From NCBI GenBank assembly GCA_003599535.1, contig QZKQ01000087.1:1-51714 (forward strand): DNA of 51,714 nucleotides, read 5' to 3'. The notes under the pieces are model-generated. The model was not told where the DNA came from. It saw only the letters and a list, made by a program, of their open reading frames with translations, and searched no databases. This stretch comes from Candidatus Zixiibacteriota bacterium. Lineage in GTDB: Bacteria > Electryoneota > B3-LCP. The position numbers and the translations under genes are program-made. Positions 6,734 through 17,153 of the stretch are shown here, piece by piece; positions within the stretch are counted from its first letter, which is position 1, and each line of letters starts with the position of its first letter.

Positions 6734-8401
6734 TCAGGCCCGCAGCAGCATCGGCAGGTGGATTTCGAAGCGGGTGCCGCGCCCCACTTCGGTGTCCAGG
6801 AGCAGCTCGCCGTCGTGCACCCGGACGATGTTCTTGACGATGGACAGGCCCAGCCCCGTACCCTTGCCTTCGCCCTTGGTGGTGAAGTAGGGTTCGAAGA
6901 TCTTGGCCCGCACTGCCTCAGGGATGCCGGGGCCGGAATCCTCGACGTAGACCACCGCCTTGTCCCCGTGCACTTCGGTCCCCACCGACAGGGTGCCTCG
7001 GCCCTGGTCTTCCAGGGCGTGGGCGGCGTTGATGATCAGGTTCATCAGCATCTGCTGGAGCTGGTCGGCATCGCCGCGCAACGGCATGGGCGTATCCGCA
7101 TAGCCGGTCTTCAACTGGTAGATGGCCTTCTCATCGTTCTGGCGGAAACGCTTGATTTTGCCTGAGGTGGAGGTCATGACCTCCATGGCCTGCTTCAGCA
7201 CCGCGGTCAGATCCAGGTTCTGGAACTTGGGGTCGGCCGGCTTGGACAGGTTGCGCAGGTTCTCGGCGATGCGGGCGATCATCTGCACCTGGTCCTCGAT
7301 CACCTGGAACGACTTTACAATCTCGGAATCCAGGGGCACGTTGGATTTCTGCAGCATCATGGAGATGAGCTGGGCCCGGCCCTGGATGGGGAAAAGCTGG
7401 TTGAAGATCTCGTGAGCGATGCCGCCGGCCAACTGGTTCATCATCAGGCGCTTCTCTTCCTCGTAGATCTGCCGCTCCAGCTTTTTGCGGTCAGTCAGAT
7501 CCGTCAGCAGCAGGCCGATCTTGCCCTCCCGCTCCAGTACCATGAAGAAGTCCACCTCGTAGTAGCGCCCGTTGATCTCCATGGGCACCGGTTTGGGCGT
7601 TTCGCCCTTGCGGATCTTCTCCAGTTCGCGCTGGATCTTGGTATTCTGGATGCTGAATTCCGACTGGTATTCCCGGGCCCAGGAATAGATCTCTTCAGCG
7701 GCGGGATTGGCGTATTCCAGTTTTCCTTCGCGGTCCAGCACCAGGATGCCGTTGGGCACCGTACAGAGGATGTTCTCGTGGTATTCCTGCAGAGAGCGGT
7801 ACTTCTGGCTGCTCTCGCGCAGGGACTGGAACAGGGCGGCATTGTCAATGGCCACGGCGGCCAGGTTCAGGAAGGTGACGAAAATGGCCAGGTCCTTCTG
7901 GCTGAACACCCCGGCCAGGGAGGAGTTGTCCACGTAGGCCATGCCCAGGAGCTGCTCGCGGCAGATGATGGGCGCGCCCATGACCGACTTCATCTGCAGG
8001 TTGCGCACCGAAACCTGGCGGGAGAGCAGGGCGTTGTTCTCCACGTCATTAATGAGCATCGGCTCGCGCTGGAAGATGATCTTCTCGATCACCGTGCGGC
8101 TGATGGAGCCCTTGATGTCCTGGATCTCCTCCTTGGCCAGGTTGTGCGCCACCCGGACTTCCGGCTCACCCTCGGCGTTGATCAGGATCAGGAAGCCCCG
8201 TTCCGCGCCGGTGATCTCGATGGTGGAGTCCATGACGGCGCGCAGCAGGGCGTCCGGGTCCAGCTCCCCGGCGATATGGGTGCTGATTTCCAGCAGCCTC
8301 CGCCATTCTCCGGCCAGGGGATCAGCGCCCCCCTCGATGGCTTCGTGTTCCCGACCCAGTTCTTCCAGATCGGACAGGCCGACAAACAGGTCATCCGTCA
8401 T
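6734..8401 (-). CDS. Soluble sensor histidine kinase, GAF-PAS-HisKA-HATPase
   Basis: 555 aa, no transmembrane segment. A GAF domain spans about 36-190 (TGAERGFLILIN, GAPIICREQLLGMAYVDN), a PAS domain about 203-302 (NGILVLDREGKLEYANPAAEEI), a dimerisation/phosphoacceptor helix follows with H330 in AGGIAHEIFNQLFPIQ, and the HATPase domain covers about 420-552 (NLIINAAHAL, VYVEDSGPGIP, GKGTGLGLSIVKNIV). H-boxes of this class usually read HEINN or HELNN; HEIFN is a variant. The ATG lies inside the end of the upstream Ser/Thr kinase gene (11-bp overlap), so the two are translationally coupled. It likely phosphorylates the NtrC-type regulator encoded first in the operon. In many cyanobacteria and myxobacteria the same GAF-kinase part is fused to the Ser/Thr kinase-AAA protein; here it is a separate gene. 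Confidence 0.9.
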   Translation of the reverse strand: MTDDLFVGLSDLEELGREHEAIEGGADPLAGEWRRLLEISTHIAGELDPDALLRAVMDSTIEITGAERGFLILINAEGEPEVRVAHNLAKEEIQDIKGSISRTVIEKIIFQREPMLINDVENNALLSRQVSVRNLQMKSVMGAPIICREQLLGMAYVDNSSLAGVFSQKDLAIFVTFLNLAAVAIDNAALFQSLRESSQKYRSLQEYHENILCTVPNGILVLDREGKLEYANPAAEEIYSWAREYQSEFSIQNTKIQRELEKIRKGETPKPVPMEINGRYYEVDFFMVLEREGKIGLLLTDLTDRKKLERQIYEEEKRLMMNQLAGGIAHEIFNQLFPIQGRAQLISMMLQKSNVPLDSEIVKSFQVIEDQVQMIARIAENLRNLSKPADPKFQNLDLTAVLKQAMEVMTSTSGKIKRFRQNDEKAIYQLKTGYADTPMPLRGDADQLQQMLMNLIINAAHALEDQGRGTLSVGTEVHGDKAVVYVEDSGPGIPEAVRAKIFEPYFTTKGEGKGTGLGLSIVKNIVRVHDGELLLDTEVGRGTRFEIHLPMLLRA

Positions 8402-11400
8402 GATTCTTACTCCGCGCCATGAGAATTTCCGTCTTCAACTTGGCGGCATTATCTTTCAGCAGGGCAATGTCGGGATGCGCCGCGTATGAACTTTTAAGAT
8501 CCTCCGGCAGCCGCGCCAGGATGAATTTCAGGGTTTCGATGGCTTTCTGGTAATTCTCCCCGGCCGGACCGTAGCGGCGACGGTGATGGTAGAATCTTCC
8601 CCGCAGCCAGTAGGCCCGCCACATCAGATCGGGGAAGGGACGGCCCTGTTCCACCGCCCGGTCCAGGGCGGCCTCGGAGCGTTCCGAACGCAGATCGAAG
8701 CCCCGCAACCGGTGGACTTCGGCCTCAAACCAGCGGGAATCCTGCTCCGGGACGGCCTCCAGCAGGGCCTCGTAGCCGTTCCGGTCCCCGGCGTACCAGG
8801 CCAGTTCGGCCAGGCGCAGGGACAGCCGCGCCTCCAGGAACGTCAATTTCATTTCGGCCAGGGCCTCATGCGCCCCTTCCAGGTAATCCCGGGCCGCCTC
8901 GAACTGCCGTTCGCGCAGCGCGATCAGGCCTCGTTGCTCGGCGATCAGGGCCTGCTCCTTCAGGGCGCGGGTATCTTCGGCGGCGCGGCCGGCCAGGTCC
9001 AGGTAATGCAGGCCTGCGGCGTGATCGTTGCAGACGATGTGCAGGGTGGCCAGGTAGATCAGCGGTTCGACCGTTCCCGGGACAAAGCCGGATTCGGCGC
9101 ACAGGCGCAGGCACTCTTCCCAGTACTTGCGGGCGGCGCCGTATTCCCCCCGCAGCAGGCTGATCTCCCCGATGTTGTTCAGGCACTCGGAGACCTCGCT
9201 GTCGCTGCCGCTGCGCCGCAGGAATTCCAGCGCTTCTCCGTAGCGGCGCTGGGCCAGGTCCAGGTCGCCGGCCTCGTAGGCCATGATTCCCAGGTTGTTC
9301 AGCAGCCCGTTCTTGCGGACCAGATCCCCCACCTCGCCCGAGAGTTTCAAAGCCATCTCGAAATGGCGGCGGGCCGCCTCCCGCTCCCCCCGGGCGGAAT
9401 GCACCACTCCCAGGTTGTTGTGGCTGTCGGCCAGGCCCTTTTTGTCCCTCAACTGCTCGCGGAGCTGCAGGCAGCGGTTCCAATCGTGACCGGCCGCCTT
9501 CAGGTCCCCGGAAAAGAAATGGATGCGCCCCAGGATGTTGTGGATGAAGGACTGGCCGTAGACGTCCTGCCCCCCTTCCAGGATCTGCAGGCTCTCGCCG
9601 CACAGCGCCAGGGCGGTCTCGACGTCGCCCTTCAGGTAATGAATCCGGCCGATGCTGCCCATCATCAGCGCGCGCTGAGTTTCGTCGGGTTCCAGGGTCA
9701 GGGCTTCATTCCAGCAGGCCAGGGCTTCAGGGTAATCCCCCTTGCGCTCCCAGGCGGCGGCCAGGGCCTCGCAGAGCTTGCGGCGCAACGGGGCGGACAG
9801 CGCCTCGCGGCCCGCCTCCAGGAATTCCTTCACCGCCTGGATGGCCTCGGGGATGCGGCCGGTCATGTATTCCAACTCGCTGATGCCCAGCCGCACCTCG
9901 GCGCGGGCATCCGGCGTAGCGCCGGTCTCCTCCAAAGCTTGCAGGCTTAAGGCGTAGAACTCCAGGGCGCTGTCGTTCTGGAAGGACTGCCGCGCCTGCC
10001 GGGCGGCCCGGGCGCCCCAGTCGGCGGCCAGGGCGGGTTCCCGGGCGGCGAACCACTGACGGGCGATTTCGCCCACCCATTCCGCCTCGAGACCCACCTG
10101 CTGCAACTCTCGTGCCAACTGCCGGTGAAATTCCCGGCGCCGGGGCTCGGGAATCTCGTCGCGCAGCCGCTCAGCGATAGTCCGGTGGCCCAACCGGGCC
10201 AACCGCGATCCCCCGTTCTCCTCCAGGAACACCAGGCCGGCTCTTTCCAGGTTTTGCAGCAGGGCCTCCACCTGCTCCAGGGGCTGGCCGGAGTGGGCCG
10301 CGACCAACGCCGCCGGGAGATGGGATTCCACCAAGGCCAGGAGGCGCAGCAGTTGCCGCGGCTCGCCCGTCACCGTCTCCAACCGCTGTTCCAGGAATTC
10401 GGCGAAGCTCCGCGCGGCGATGGTTTCTGCATCCTCCAGGTCGCCCGGGAAGGTCCAGGCACCCAGGTGGAACCGGATCCGGTTCCGGGTCATGAGCTCC
10501 CGCAGGGTCTCCCCCACGAAAAGGGGAATGCCGCCGGAATCGCGGATCAGCCGGTCAATGAAGGCCGGCTCGGGGCACTGTCCGGCGAAGAGGCACTGCA
10601 GGTATTCCCGCACCAGGTCGCCGTTGAAGCCGGTCAGCAGCAATTCCCGGTCGGCGGGCAGGCGCCAGGCGGCCAGGGAAGCCGTGCCCTGCCCGCCCGT
10701 TTCCGGATGGCTCCAGCCGGCGTCCGATTCCCACAACGCCAGGGCCCAGACCGCGCGCGGCTTGCGCGGGGTCTGCAGGATGTAGCGCAACGCCTCCAGG
10801 GTGGCGGGATCGGACTGCTGCAGGTCGTCGGCGGCCAGCACCGAGGGGCGGACCTCCAGCAACTCGCAGAAGGCGTTGTACAGGTCTTCGTAGATCTTGA
10901 TCCGGCGGCTGGCTTCGGGCAGGTCAGCGGCGGGCGGCGCCACCCCCAGATCGTAGTAGGCCGGAAGCAGGAGACTCAGGGTGTCGGAAAATTTTTCCAG
11001 GATCCCCGCCCGGACTTCATCCTTCCGTGCCCGGGAGGGTTCGCCCAGGAGCTGCCGCAACCAGGACTTGATCAGGGAAAAGGCTTCGCCGCCGTGGCCG
11101 CGAGCCAGCAGGAAGGGGAGGCCTTCCAGTTGGCAGAAGGTGCTCCATTCTTCCAGCAGGCGGGTCTTGCCGCAGCCGAAGGCGCCCTTGATCAGTACCG
11201 TGAATCCCCGGCTGCCGGCCAGGAAGGCGGCGGCCAGTTGGCGCAGCTCCTTCAGTTCCCCCACCCGCTCGATGTACCGCCCGCTGTAGACCGCGGCGCG
11301 CAGGGTGTCGGCCGTGTCGAACGGCAGGGTGACCTGCAGCCCCTGTTCCAACCGTTCCACCACCTGGCGGGCACCTTCGGGGCGTTCCGCCGGGCAGGGG

Positions 11401-12152
11401 TCCAGCAGACCAAGGGTGACTTCTTCCAGTCCCGGCGGTATCTCCGGGTTGAACCGGGAAGGCCGCGCCGGGCGCACTTCGAGGCGCTGCTTCAGCGTAG
11501 CCGCCAGGTTCTCGGGCGGAAACGGCAGGCGGCCGGCGACGCACTGGTAGAGGGTCACGCCCAGGGCGTAAAGATCGGCGCGCGGATCGGCCGCGCCTCC
11601 CTTCAGCAGCTCGGGGGCGGCGTAGTCCAGCGACCCCGTGAAGCCCCCCTCCCCCGCCTCCCCGCGCAGGGCCAGGCCGAAGTCGCACAGCCGGGCGCGC
11701 GGCCGGCCCAGGGCGTCGCTGTCCACCAGGATGTTGTCGGGTTTCAGGTCCCGGTGCAGGATGCCGCGGCCGTGCAGGTAGGCCAACGCCCGGCACACCT
11801 GCACGGTCAGATCCACCAGCATTTCCCAGCCGCGATCCCGCACCGCCTGGTAGAAGTCCTGCCCGCTGATGAAATCCGTGGTGTAGAAGTAGGCCCCGTT
11901 TTCCGGCAGAAATCCGAAGCTGTAGACCCGGGCGATGTTGGGATGGTTCAGCTCCGCCAGCAGGGCGAATTCCCGGCGGAAGGCCTCGACTTCGGTCTGC
12001 GCCCCGGTGGACAGCAGCTTCAAGGCGTAGGGCCGGCCCTCCTCGAAGAGATCCTCGACCAGGAAGACGGCGCCCATGCCGCCCTGGCCCAGGAGCCGGA
12101 GGCGGCGGTAACGGCCGTTGAAAACATCCTGATTGAGATCGAAAGCCGGCAT
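8391..12152 (-). CDS. Giant Ser/Thr protein kinase with AAA ATPase and TPR repeats
   Basis: 1253 aa. The N-terminal Hanks-type kinase (about 12-270) is complete: glycine loop LGQGGMG (21-27), K45, HRDLKPDN (133-140) and DFG (157-159). A STAND-like ATPase follows with Walker A GAFGCGKT (323-330). From about 720 on there are many TPR-like helical pairs (for example LGRIHFFSGDLKAAGHDW, LNNLGIMAYEAGDLDLAQRRY). No transmembrane helix is seen. Such proteins couple protein phosphorylation to NTP-dependent switching and protein-protein contacts. The stop codon overlaps the start of the histidine kinase gene, and the sigma-54 response regulator lies 53 bp upstream, so one operon encodes both phosphorylation systems. 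Substrates are unknown. The ribosome-binding site is weak, so translation may depend on coupling. Confidence 0.92.
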   Translation of the reverse strand: MPAFDLNQDVFNGRYRRLRLLGQGGMGAVFLVEDLFEEGRPYALKLLSTGAQTEVEAFRREFALLAELNHPNIARVYSFGFLPENGAYFYTTDFISGQDFYQAVRDRGWEMLVDLTVQVCRALAYLHGRGILHRDLKPDNILVDSDALGRPRARLCDFGLALRGEAGEGGFTGSLDYAAPELLKGGAADPRADLYALGVTLYQCVAGRLPFPPENLAATLKQRLEVRPARPSRFNPEIPPGLEEVTLGLLDPCPAERPEGARQVVERLEQGLQVTLPFDTADTLRAAVYSGRYIERVGELKELRQLAAAFLAGSRGFTVLIKGAFGCGKTRLLEEWSTFCQLEGLPFLLARGHGGEAFSLIKSWLRQLLGEPSRARKDEVRAGILEKFSDTLSLLLPAYYDLGVAPPAADLPEASRRIKIYEDLYNAFCELLEVRPSVLAADDLQQSDPATLEALRYILQTPRKPRAVWALALWESDAGWSHPETGGQGTASLAAWRLPADRELLLTGFNGDLVREYLQCLFAGQCPEPAFIDRLIRDSGGIPLFVGETLRELMTRNRIRFHLGAWTFPGDLEDAETIAARSFAEFLEQRLETVTGEPRQLLRLLALVESHLPAALVAAHSGQPLEQVEALLQNLERAGLVFLEENGGSRLARLGHRTIAERLRDEIPEPRRREFHRQLARELQQVGLEAEWVGEIARQWFAAREPALAADWGARAARQARQSFQNDSALEFYALSLQALEETGATPDARAEVRLGISELEYMTGRIPEAIQAVKEFLEAGREALSAPLRRKLCEALAAAWERKGDYPEALACWNEALTLEPDETQRALMMGSIGRIHYLKGDVETALALCGESLQILEGGQDVYGQSFIHNILGRIHFFSGDLKAAGHDWNRCLQLREQLRDKKGLADSHNNLGVVHSARGEREAARRHFEMALKLSGEVGDLVRKNGLLNNLGIMAYEAGDLDLAQRRYGEALEFLRRSGSDSEVSECLNNIGEISLLRGEYGAARKYWEECLRLCAESGFVPGTVEPLIYLATLHIVCNDHAAGLHYLDLAGRAAEDTRALKEQALIAEQRGLIALRERQFEAARDYLEGAHEALAEMKLTFLEARLSLRLAELAWYAGDRNGYEALLEAVPEQDSRWFEAEVHRLRGFDLRSERSEAALDRAVEQGRPFPDLMWRAYWLRGRFYHHRRRYGPAGENYQKAIETLKFILARLPEDLKSSYAAHPDIALLKDNAAKLKTEILMARSKNHDG

Positions 12153-12205
12153 TATCTTGGTCCCATGCTGTCCCTTCCCGGAGCGGCTCCGGCGGGGTAT
12201 GAAGG

Positions 12206-13609
<1,404 letters not shown>

Positions 13610-13729
13610 AGGCCTCCAGTCGGATACAGGTTGGACCCAATCCGGCAAGTGCATGGCAATCCTGTAGCTCGCCCGGAACCCCCATCCGGAGAGCGACGCC
13701 GCAAAGGGCGGGTGGCGCCGGTGAAGAGC

Positions 13730-13759
13730 AATATAAGAAAAAGGAAGGGGGAGGGGCAA
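13730..13759 (-). promoter_or_regulatory. Possible promoter of the regulator-kinase operon
   Basis: Minus strand: TTGCCC (13759-13754), 18-bp spacer, TATATT (13735-13730). The -10 is good, the -35 moderate. The leader would be about 115 nt. Confidence 0.45.
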
Positions 13760-13827
13760 TGAAAAAACGAGCTTCTCCGCACCCTGCAAGGGTGGCTGGG
13801 AAGGAATTGCCGGGCTGGGAAGGCTCC

Positions 13828-13856
13828 GGCGGGACAGGCACGCCTGCCTGTCCCAC
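13828..13856. repeat. Interspersed palindromic repeat GGCGGGAYAGGC, copy 1
   Basis: GGGACAGGCA (13831-13840) and TGCCTGTCCC (13845-13854) form a perfect 10-bp hairpin with a 4-nt loop. Related copies lie at 20914-20937 and 51083-51112. With the promoters it accounts for most of the 13610-14026 gap. Confidence 0.7.
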
Positions 13857-13921
13857 ACCAGCAGGGACGCTTGCCCCACCCCTATCCGGCGCCAGGCATC
13901 AGCTATCCGCCCAGAAAATCT

Positions 13922-13950
13922 TTGGATTCGTTTTCCCGGGATCGTATATT
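13922..13950 (+). promoter_or_regulatory. Promoter of ddl
   Basis: TTGGAT (13922-13927), 17-bp spacer, TATATT (13945-13950), about 70 nt before the ATG of ddl. Confidence 0.7.
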
Positions 13951-14026
13951 CTCTGCGTGCGTACCATTAATGGAGCCGGAGCGTAAGCCTCTCCGGCGGC
14001 ATACCTCTTTCCAGCATATACCCATC

Positions 14027-15046
14027 ATGAAAATCATCGTACTTCTGGGCGGCGAATCGGCCGAACGGCGCGTGTCGCTGGCCTCCGGCGAAGCGGTGGC
14101 CCAAGGCCTGGCGGCGCGGGGCCACGAGGTGTACAAGGTGGACCTGGTGGATCCGGTGCGCCTGGTCCCCGCCCGGGTGCCGCTGTTCAACGAAGCCGTG
14201 GGGGAACGGCCGCCCGACCTGTCGGAAATTCCCCGTTTCACTCCCCGGCGCCTGGCCGCCCTGATGGAAACCCTGGACCGGCAGCGCCCCGACCTGGCCT
14301 TCCCCATGCTCCATGGGGGCATGGGCGAGGACGGCCGCCTCCAGGCCGCCCTGGAAATGGTGGGCCTGCGCTTCGTGGGATCGGGATCGCTGGCCTGTGG
14401 CCTGGCCATGAACAAGCCGTTGGCCAAGCGGCTGTTTCTGTCCGCCGGGGTGCTGACGCCGGCCACCCTGCTGGTGGAACGCGACTGGCTGCACGACGTC
14501 GCCGCGGTGTCCGAAGCCATTCACGGGCGGTTCGGCTTCCCCGTGGTGGTCAAGCCGGAAGCTTCCGGGTCGGCGGTGGGGCTGACCATCGTGCGCGAAC
14601 CGGAACTCCTGGCCGACGCCCTGAAGCTGGTCGCCGGGCTGGGATCCCAGGCCCTGGTCGAGCCCTACGTCTTCGGCCGCGAACTGACCGTCACCATCCT
14701 GGGCCGGGAGGCTCTGCCCCCCATCGAAATCCGGCCCCATGGCGGCGTCTACGATTACTATTCCAAGTACACCAAAGGCCACACCGATTACCTCTGCCCC
14801 GCGCCCCTGACTCCCGAACAGTCCGACCGGGTCATGGACCTGGGCCTGAAGGCGCACCGGGCGCTGGGCTGCCGTCACTACAGCCGGGTGGACTTCCGCC
14901 TGCGCGAGGACGGCGAACCGTTCTGCCTGGAAGCCAACACCATTCCCGGCATGACCGCCACCTCGCTGGTACCCAAGGCCGCCGCGGCGGTGGGCCTGAC
15001 CTTCGAAGATCTGGTGGAACGCCTGGCCTGGATGGCGATGGAGTAA
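14027..15046 (+). CDS. ddl: D-alanine--D-alanine ligase
   Basis: 339 aa from MKIIVLLGGESAERRVSL. The ATP-grasp ligase joins two D-alanines for the peptidoglycan stem peptide in the cytoplasm. Typical motifs are present: the N-terminal GGESAERRVSL, LHGGMGEDGRLQAALEM, the ATP-binding VVVKPEASGSAVG, and the C-terminal metal-binding EANTIPGMTATS. Length is normal for the family. The start chosen removes 52 residues of an upstream extension that overlaps the promoter region. A promoter is at 13922-13950. The gene is followed closely by a CACAGAT-type repeat and then the MFS gene. Confidence 0.93.
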   Translation: MKIIVLLGGESAERRVSLASGEAVAQGLAARGHEVYKVDLVDPVRLVPARVPLFNEAVGERPPDLSEIPRFTPRRLAALMETLDRQRPDLAFPMLHGGMGEDGRLQAALEMVGLRFVGSGSLACGLAMNKPLAKRLFLSAGVLTPATLLVERDWLHDVAAVSEAIHGRFGFPVVVKPEASGSAVGLTIVREPELLADALKLVAGLGSQALVEPYVFGRELTVTILGREALPPIEIRPHGGVYDYYSKYTKGHTDYLCPAPLTPEQSDRVMDLGLKAHRALGCRHYSRVDFRLREDGEPFCLEANTIPGMTATSLVPKAAAAVGLTFEDLVERLAWMAME

Positions 15047-15051
15047 AGATA

Positions 15052-15080
15052 GCCACAGATGGCACAGATAAATACAGATA
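15052..15080. repeat. CACAGAT-triplet repeat, copy 1
   Basis: 29 bp with three ACAGAT units, beginning 5 bp after the ddl stop. It matches 16645-16673 at 26 of 29 positions. The rest of 15081-15242 shows no gene. Confidence 0.75.
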
Positions 15081-15242
15081 TTTGATGTTTGATGCTTGAA
15101 TAACGGCATCATGGCTCCCAAGGGACCATTTCATGGCGGGATGATCTCTTCCGGCTCCTGGCTTCCGGATTCTATTCCCCTGTCCCCTGTCTTCTTCATC
15201 CATTCCTGCTTCCCCCTCAACCTCTGAATCCCGGAGGCTCCC

Positions 15243-16640
15243 GTGACCACCATCCTCACCCTGATCGCCAGCGTGGCCGTCGTCTGGATCTTCACCGCCC
15301 GGTCGGGCAATCCGGTGGGGCATTCCAGCCGCTTCCTCCATCGCCGCATCCTGAACTGGGCCCCCCTGGGCGTCACCTACGCTCTGCTCTACATGGGCCG
15401 GTACAACCTGACCGTGGCCAAGAACGCCCTGGGCGACCTGATGACCAAGTCCGATTTCGGCGTCATTTTCGGCTGGGGCACGGTGGTCTACGCCTTCGCC
15501 TTCATCCTGAACGGCCCGCTGACCGACAAGATCGGCGGGCGGCGCGCCATGCTCATCGCCGCGGCCGGCGCCGGAGTCATGAACGCCCTGATGGGGCTGT
15601 TCGTCTACTTGAAGCCGGAGATGAACCTGATCGTAATGTTCTCCGTGCTCTATGCGATGAACATGTACTTCCAGAGCTTCGGGGCGGTGGCCATCGTGAA
15701 GGTCAACAGCGGCTGGTTTCACGTGCGCGAGCGGGGGGTGTTCGGCGGCATCTTCGGCATCCTGATCTCCCTGGGCATCTTCCTGGCCTTCCAGGTGGGG
15801 CAGTTGATCGTGGATACCCTGCACACCGCTCCCGGTGCGGACGGCGGGGTGGTGGTGGATCCCCCCTTCGGTGTGTTCTGGATCCCCTCGGCGCTGCTGT
15901 TCCTGTTCACCGCCATCGTTTACCTGATCGTGCGCGACCGGCCGGCCCAGGCGGGCTTCGACAATTTCGATACAGGGGACGCCTCCAGCGGCGAAAGCGA
16001 CGCTCCCGACCCGTTGCGCGTGATCCTGAAGAAGGTGGTGACCAACCCCATCGTGCTGACCATCGCGGCCATCGAATTTTGCACCGGAGTGCTGCGGCAG
16101 GGGATCATGCACTGGTACATCATCTACGGCAAGGAGATGGGCTATGCCCACGACTTCCTGGTGACCAAAAACTGGGGGCTGATGCTGTTCATCGCGGGGG
16201 CTACCGGAGGCATGACCGCGGGATGGATGTCGGACAAGCTGTTCGGGTCGCGGCGGGCGCCGGTGGCCGGGCTGCTCTACGGATTGATGGCCGTCTGCGT
16301 GGCGGTGATGGCCTTCTCGCTGAACAATCCCTGGGTGCTGGGAGCCTGCGTGGTGGTGATCTCCTACTGCGTCATCGGCACCCACGGCGTGCTGTCCGGG
16401 ACCGCCACCATGGACTTCGGGGGGCGCAAGAACGCCGGCACGGCGGTGGGCCTGATTGACGGCATGGTCTACCTGGGCACCGGCCTGCAATCAATATCGC
16501 TGGGCTTCCTGACGGAGCAGTCGTGGTCCTTCTGGCCGCCCTTCCTGCTCCCCTTCGCCATCCTCGGAGTGATCCTGGCGGGGCGCATCTGGCACGCCAT
16601 GCCCCAGGCGGGGAAGAAGGCCGCCACGGGCGCGGCGTGA
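15243..16640 (+). CDS. MFS transporter, organophosphate:phosphate antiporter (GlpT/UhpT-like)
   Basis: 465 aa from a GTG start preceded by GGAGG. The protein has about 12 hydrophobic helices. After an extra N-terminal helix comes the family signature MGRYNLTVAKNALG, then the MFS loop GPLTDKIGGRRAML between helices 2 and 3. The second half begins after a charged loop (DTGDASSGESDAPDP). GlpT and UhpT exchange glycerol-3-phosphate or hexose phosphates for phosphate at the inner membrane; the exact substrate here cannot be read. No partner sensor (UhpABC-like) is adjacent. Followed 4 bp after its stop by the second CACAGAT repeat. Confidence 0.85.
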   Translation: MTTILTLIASVAVVWIFTARSGNPVGHSSRFLHRRILNWAPLGVTYALLYMGRYNLTVAKNALGDLMTKSDFGVIFGWGTVVYAFAFILNGPLTDKIGGRRAMLIAAAGAGVMNALMGLFVYLKPEMNLIVMFSVLYAMNMYFQSFGAVAIVKVNSGWFHVRERGVFGGIFGILISLGIFLAFQVGQLIVDTLHTAPGADGGVVVDPPFGVFWIPSALLFLFTAIVYLIVRDRPAQAGFDNFDTGDASSGESDAPDPLRVILKKVVTNPIVLTIAAIEFCTGVLRQGIMHWYIIYGKEMGYAHDFLVTKNWGLMLFIAGATGGMTAGWMSDKLFGSRRAPVAGLLYGLMAVCVAVMAFSLNNPWVLGACVVVISYCVIGTHGVLSGTATMDFGGRKNAGTAVGLIDGMVYLGTGLQSISLGFLTEQSWSFWPPFLLPFAILGVILAGRIWHAMPQAGKKAATGAA

Positions 16641-17153
16641 TTTGGCCACAGATCGCACAGATGAACACAGATAATGGGGGCTGAGGGCTGGGAAACCAAT
16701 GCCATTGCGAGGCTCGCGGTTTTCAGCGGCCGAAGCAACCGCCGGGAGTGGATCGCGACGGGCGGTGTACCCGTGGCCTGAACCACGGATCAGCCCGCAG
16801 GGGGTCACAGACCCTTTATCGCTTCGCGCGTTTGCACAAGGCGAAGCCTCATATCCCGCCCGAAAATTTAACCTTGGTGAAGTGGGGGCTGCCGGCGCAA
16901 GAGTCAGTACAGAACCATAGCCGAGTACCCTGGCGGCAGTGATCCTCGCCCGCCGCTTCTCCCCCCTCCCGCCGCCGTTTTCGAAACCCAACCCGGCCTT
17001 CATGCGTATAACCTTCGAATCTTAACCGCAATCCCTCCCCGGGGCGCCGCCAAGCGCCCCTTCAGTGTTTTTTGACCCAGTGCTCCCGCAGCGGCACGCT
17101 GTCATTCATAATCCGAAGTTATTTCCCCCATTCGTGATTTCAAACCTGGAGGG
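16641..17153. other. 513-bp intergenic region without a credible gene
   Basis: Contains the CACAGAT repeat (16645-16673), a small hairpin CCGTGG/CCACGG (16771-16788), and a GGGGCGC/GCGCCCC hairpin (17041-17060) followed at a distance by GTTTTTT, a weak terminator candidate. Short open frames here have no recognisable sequence. No RNA gene recognised. Confidence 0.6.
16645..16673. repeat. CACAGAT-triplet repeat, copy 2
   Basis: 29 bp, three ACAGAT units, 4 bp after the MFS stop codon. Pairs with copy 1 at 15052-15080. Confidence 0.75.

Noticed and set aside
16699..16942. Short open frames between the MFS and P-loop genes
   Set aside because: No ribosome-binding site, no conserved-looking sequence, overlapping alternatives in several frames.
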